Below, piece after piece: positions 61,973 to 64,000 of a stretch of DNA of 64,000 nt (the stretch's first letter is position 1; each line of letters begins with the position of its first letter). Under the pieces are notes generated by a model that saw only the letters and a list, made by a program, of their open reading frames with translations, did not search any database and had not been told where the DNA came from. This stretch comes from Prevotella nigrescens (GTDB lineage Bacteria > Bacteroidota > Bacteroidia > Bacteroidales > Bacteroidaceae): positions 926,001-990,000 of the forward strand of contig NZ_CP133465.1 of assembly GCF_031191185.1 (NCBI RefSeq). Direction: 5' to 3'. The position numbers and the translations under genes were made by a program.

Positions 61973-62716
61973 CTATCTTTTTAATGATTGTGCCACACTG
62001 GCTGTCAGCTGTTCCCAGCTGTCGGAAAATGCACGAATAGTTTCGAAAAGGACATCTGCGCCTTCGTTGAGAAGGGCTGCGTCGGGTAGGGGGCCGCTGT
62101 TGATGGCGACCGTGAAGCACCCCGCTGCTACACCTGCACGCACTCCCAAGGGGGCATTCTCTACGACGATGCCTTCGTGCGGTGCAGAATTGCCTGCCTT
62201 TTTCAAGCCCATCAGGTAAGGGTCGGGGTTCGGTTTGCCACGTTTTACATCGAAAGCGGTGGTTATTTGTGTCTCGTTGATAAAGTCTTTGAAATCAGAA
62301 AGTAATCTGTTAATAAGCTGTCGCTGTCCGCTTCCTGTTACAATGCCTATCTTTAAGCCGCTGTTTTGTATCTTCTGCATTAAGTCTTTTACACCATCGA
62401 AGATGTCTGTTGTAGGCATTTCTTGGAAGTAGCACGCCTTTAGCTGGTACATTTCTTCCGCTTCCTGTTCGGTCAGTACCTTGCCTAACTGCTCCTTTGC
62501 ATACCTCCGGACAGTGTCTACACCTCTTGCACCCTCTGTTGCGTATGCGTCTTCGGCAGTGAAATGGATTCCAAATTCAGCCATTGCCCTTTGCCAGGCC
62601 TTTGCGTGGTTGGGCATAGAGTCGTATAATACGCCGTCCATATCGAAGAGAACAACCTTCGGCGCAAAGGGTTGTGCAGCTTGTTTGTTGTATTTTCTGA
62701 TTGCTTCCTGAAACAT
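61973..62716 (-). CDS. HAD-superfamily hydrolase, beta-phosphoglucomutase-like
   Basis: The 247-residue phosphatase/mutase has the HAD motif I FDMDGVLYDS, motif II VTGSG, the GKPNPDPYLMGLKKAG block and VVENAPLGVRAGVAAGCFTVAI. The cap region (PNHAKAWQRAMAEFGIHFTAEDAYATEGARG) resembles beta-phosphoglucomutase and sugar phosphatases (YcjU/DOG type). The frame is open 41 codons upstream to 62839, but this crosses the pgi terminator and overlaps pgi; the ATG at 62716 fits the family. The substrate is unknown. Its ATG is 17 bp after the pgi terminator on the same strand. Confidence 0.88.
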   Translation of the reverse strand: MFQEAIRKYNKQAAQPFAPKVVLFDMDGVLYDSMPNHAKAWQRAMAEFGIHFTAEDAYATEGARGVDTVRRYAKEQLGKVLTEQEAEEMYQLKACYFQEMPTTDIFDGVKDLMQKIQNSGLKIGIVTGSGQRQLINRLLSDFKDFINETQITTAFDVKRGKPNPDPYLMGLKKAGNSAPHEGIVVENAPLGVRAGVAAGCFTVAINSGPLPDAALLNEGADVLFETIRAFSDSWEQLTASVAQSLKR

Positions 62717-62732
62717 TCTTGCGTGTAAAACT

Positions 62733-62770
62733 AAAAAGCCCAACCCATTTAAACAATGGACTGGGCTTCT
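62733..62770 (-). terminator. Terminator after pgi
   Basis: AAGCCCA (62736-62742) pairs with TGGGCTT (62762-62768), continued inward. On the minus strand GGGCTTTTTAG follows, 10 bp after the pgi stop. Confidence 0.75.
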
Positions 62771-62777
62771 TTTATCT

Positions 62778-64000
62778 TTATAATCGTTTTCTGATAGCTT
62801 TGCTTTCTTCCTCGTAACCCGGTTTGTCGAGCAGGGCAAACATATTCTTTTTGTATGCCTCTACACCCGGCTGGTTGAACGGATTTACCTGTTGAACCAA
62901 GCCGCTGATACCGCAAGCCTTCTCGAAGAAGTAGATAAGCTGTCCGATATAGTATTCGTTTAGTTTTGGAATGCTGATGCGAATGTTTGGAACACCGCCA
63001 TCAACGTGTGCCAGTCGTGTGCCTAATTCAGCCATTTTGTTTACTTCGTCCACGCGCTTACCTTCGAGGAAATTCAGTCCGTCAAGGTTTTCATCGTCGT
63101 GTGGGAACAGCAATTTCCTGTTAGGTTCTTCGATAGAGAGTACCGTTTCAAATATTGAGCGTTCTCCTTCCTGTATCCATTGTCCCATGGAATGAAGGTC
63201 GGTGGTGAAGTCGCACGCTGCCGGGAAGATACCTTTTTGCTCCTTTCCTTCGCTTTCTCCGTAGAGTTGCTTCCACCATTCTGCCATAAAATGGAGCTTT
63301 GGCTGGAAGTTTGCCATTATTTCTATCTTCTTTCCAGCTTCTGAATAAAGTGCCTGACGAATGGCAGCATAGCGTGCTGCAATGTTCTGAGCGAACGGAA
63401 CATCTGTGCCTGTAGCCTTTTCCATGTCTTGTGCGCCCTTTATAAGCTGCTGAATGTCGAAGCCTGCCACTGCGATAGGCAACAAGCCAACAGGTGTAAG
63501 CACAGAGAAACGACCGCCAACGTTGTCTGGAATAACGAAAGTCTTGTAACCTTCGCGTGTTGCTGCCGTACGTGCTGCACCCTTTACAGCGTCGGTAATG
63601 GCAACGATAACGTGTTTTGCTTCCTCCTTGCCACGCTGATTTTCGCATTGTTTCTTCAGCAAACGGAAAGCAAGGGCAGTCTCCGTGGTTGTTCCAGACT
63701 TGGAAATGTTGATGACACCGAAACGCTTATCCTTCAGGAACTCGGTGAGTTCGTACAGATAATCTTCGCTGATGTTGTTGCCAGCGTAAAGGATTGTAGG
63801 GTTCTTCTTGTCGTTCAAGAGCCATGCAAAGCTATTGCTCAAGGCTTCAATGATGGCACGTGCCCCTAAATAAGATCCGCCAATACCTGCAACGACTACG
63901 AAGTCGCACTTTTCGCGCAGGGTGCCGGCAACGCTGTTAATCTCGTTTATAAACTCTTCCGTGATGTTTGTAGGCAGGTGTAACCAACCTAAGAAGTCGT
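62778..64000 (-). CDS. pgi: Glucose-6-phosphate isomerase, C-terminal part (5' cut by window)
   Basis: The frame is open to the right edge, so the N-terminus is missing; about 407 codons are visible. The visible part starts [17 protein letters not shown] and contains [31 protein letters not shown] (SIS-type sugar-phosphate site), the [16 protein letters not shown] signature and [23 protein letters not shown]. The enzyme interconverts glucose-6-phosphate and fructose-6-phosphate. It is the first step of upper glycolysis and works with fba and pgk found elsewhere in the window. An alternative internal start at 63842 is only a TTG inside the conserved region and is rejected. Confidence 0.96.
   Translation of the reverse strand, partial: DFLGWLHLPTNITEEFINEINSVAGTLREKCDFVVVAGIGGSYLGARAIIEALSNSFAWLLNDKKNPTILYAGNNISEDYLYELTEFLKDKRFGVINISKSGTTTETALAFRLLKKQCENQRGKEEAKHVIVAITDAVKGAARTAATREGYKTFVIPDNVGGRFSVLTPVGLLPIAVAGFDIQQLIKGAQDMEKATGTDVPFAQNIAARYAAIRQALYSEAGKKIEIMANFQPKLHFMAEWWKQLYGESEGKEQKGIFPAACDFTTDLHSMGQWIQEGERSIFETVLSIEEPNRKLLFPHDDENLDGLNFLEGKRVDEVNKMAELGTRLAHVDGGVPNIRISIPKLNEYYIGQLIYFFEKACGISGLVQQVNPFNQPGVEAYKKNMFALLDKPGYEEESKAIRKRL

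Overview
The window is chromosomal DNA from a Bacteroidota bacterium, most likely Prevotella or a close relative. The type IX secretion genes porT and sov/sprA, the lack of Shine-Dalgarno sites and repeated promoters of the form TTTG-N19-21-TAnnTTTG (the Bacteroidota sigma-factor consensus) all point there. The genus is an inference from protein character, not a database result. Both ends are cut: a metallophosphatase on the left and glucose-6-phosphate isomerase on the right.

Layout. 1-7.2 kb: the metallophosphatase end, porT, a 2[4Fe-4S] ferredoxin, a broken EVE-like gene, fructose-bisphosphate aldolase, a secreted SGNH-like protein without its catalytic residues, and a membrane-anchored MORN/GH25 lysozyme. 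7.2-12.2 kb (minus): a five-gene operon ending in recA (DUF6621-like, carboxynorspermidine synthase-like, TfoX-N, radical SAM, recA), with a small unknown gene beyond the recA terminator. 12.9-18.7 kb (plus): two tRNA-Val(UAC) genes, purB, a pseudouridine synthase with a very long disordered N-terminus, asnS and ruvA. 18.8-26.4 kb: sov/sprA. 26.4-32.2 kb: a 23-bp tandem repeat, a glycine-zipper lipoprotein, rlpA, gdhA and a membrane-bound MutS-like ATPase.

32.6-48.7 kb: mnmA, a YitT protein and queC on minus; pgk on plus; small secreted proteins (FGE-like, T9SS-CTD-like, I9-like); an acyl-CoA dehydrogenase/etfA/etfB operon; nnr; then hpt-adk-obgE-yfiH. 48.7-57.4 kb: a merR/alaS divergent pair with interleaved promoters, a large SNF2 helicase preceded by a 22-bp-phased palindrome array, and fabI. 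57.4-64 kb: an intact IS4-type element with inverted repeats and a target duplication, a second YitT gene, a porin-like beta-barrel protein, a HAD phosphatase and pgi.

Most genes are housekeeping: glycolysis (fba, pgk, pgi), nucleotide salvage and synthesis (hpt, adk, purB), translation (asnS, alaS, tRNA-Val, mnmA, queC, obgE), recombination (recA, ruvA), fatty-acid and electron-transfer metabolism, and T9SS secretion. The least explained material is intergenic. Five loci (about 529, 7127, 12518, 32388 and 43591) carry arrays of a module CAAAA-N7-TTTTG-N5 repeated at exactly 22 bp, with heptamers from a small recurring vocabulary. A different array, also strictly 22-bp phased and built on TGACGTCA-like palindromes, sits directly upstream of the SNF2 promoter. 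These 22-bp-phased arrays are the best candidate for an undescribed element here. Promoter boxes also let several start codons be corrected (DUF6621-like, purB, etfB, hpt, SNF2).
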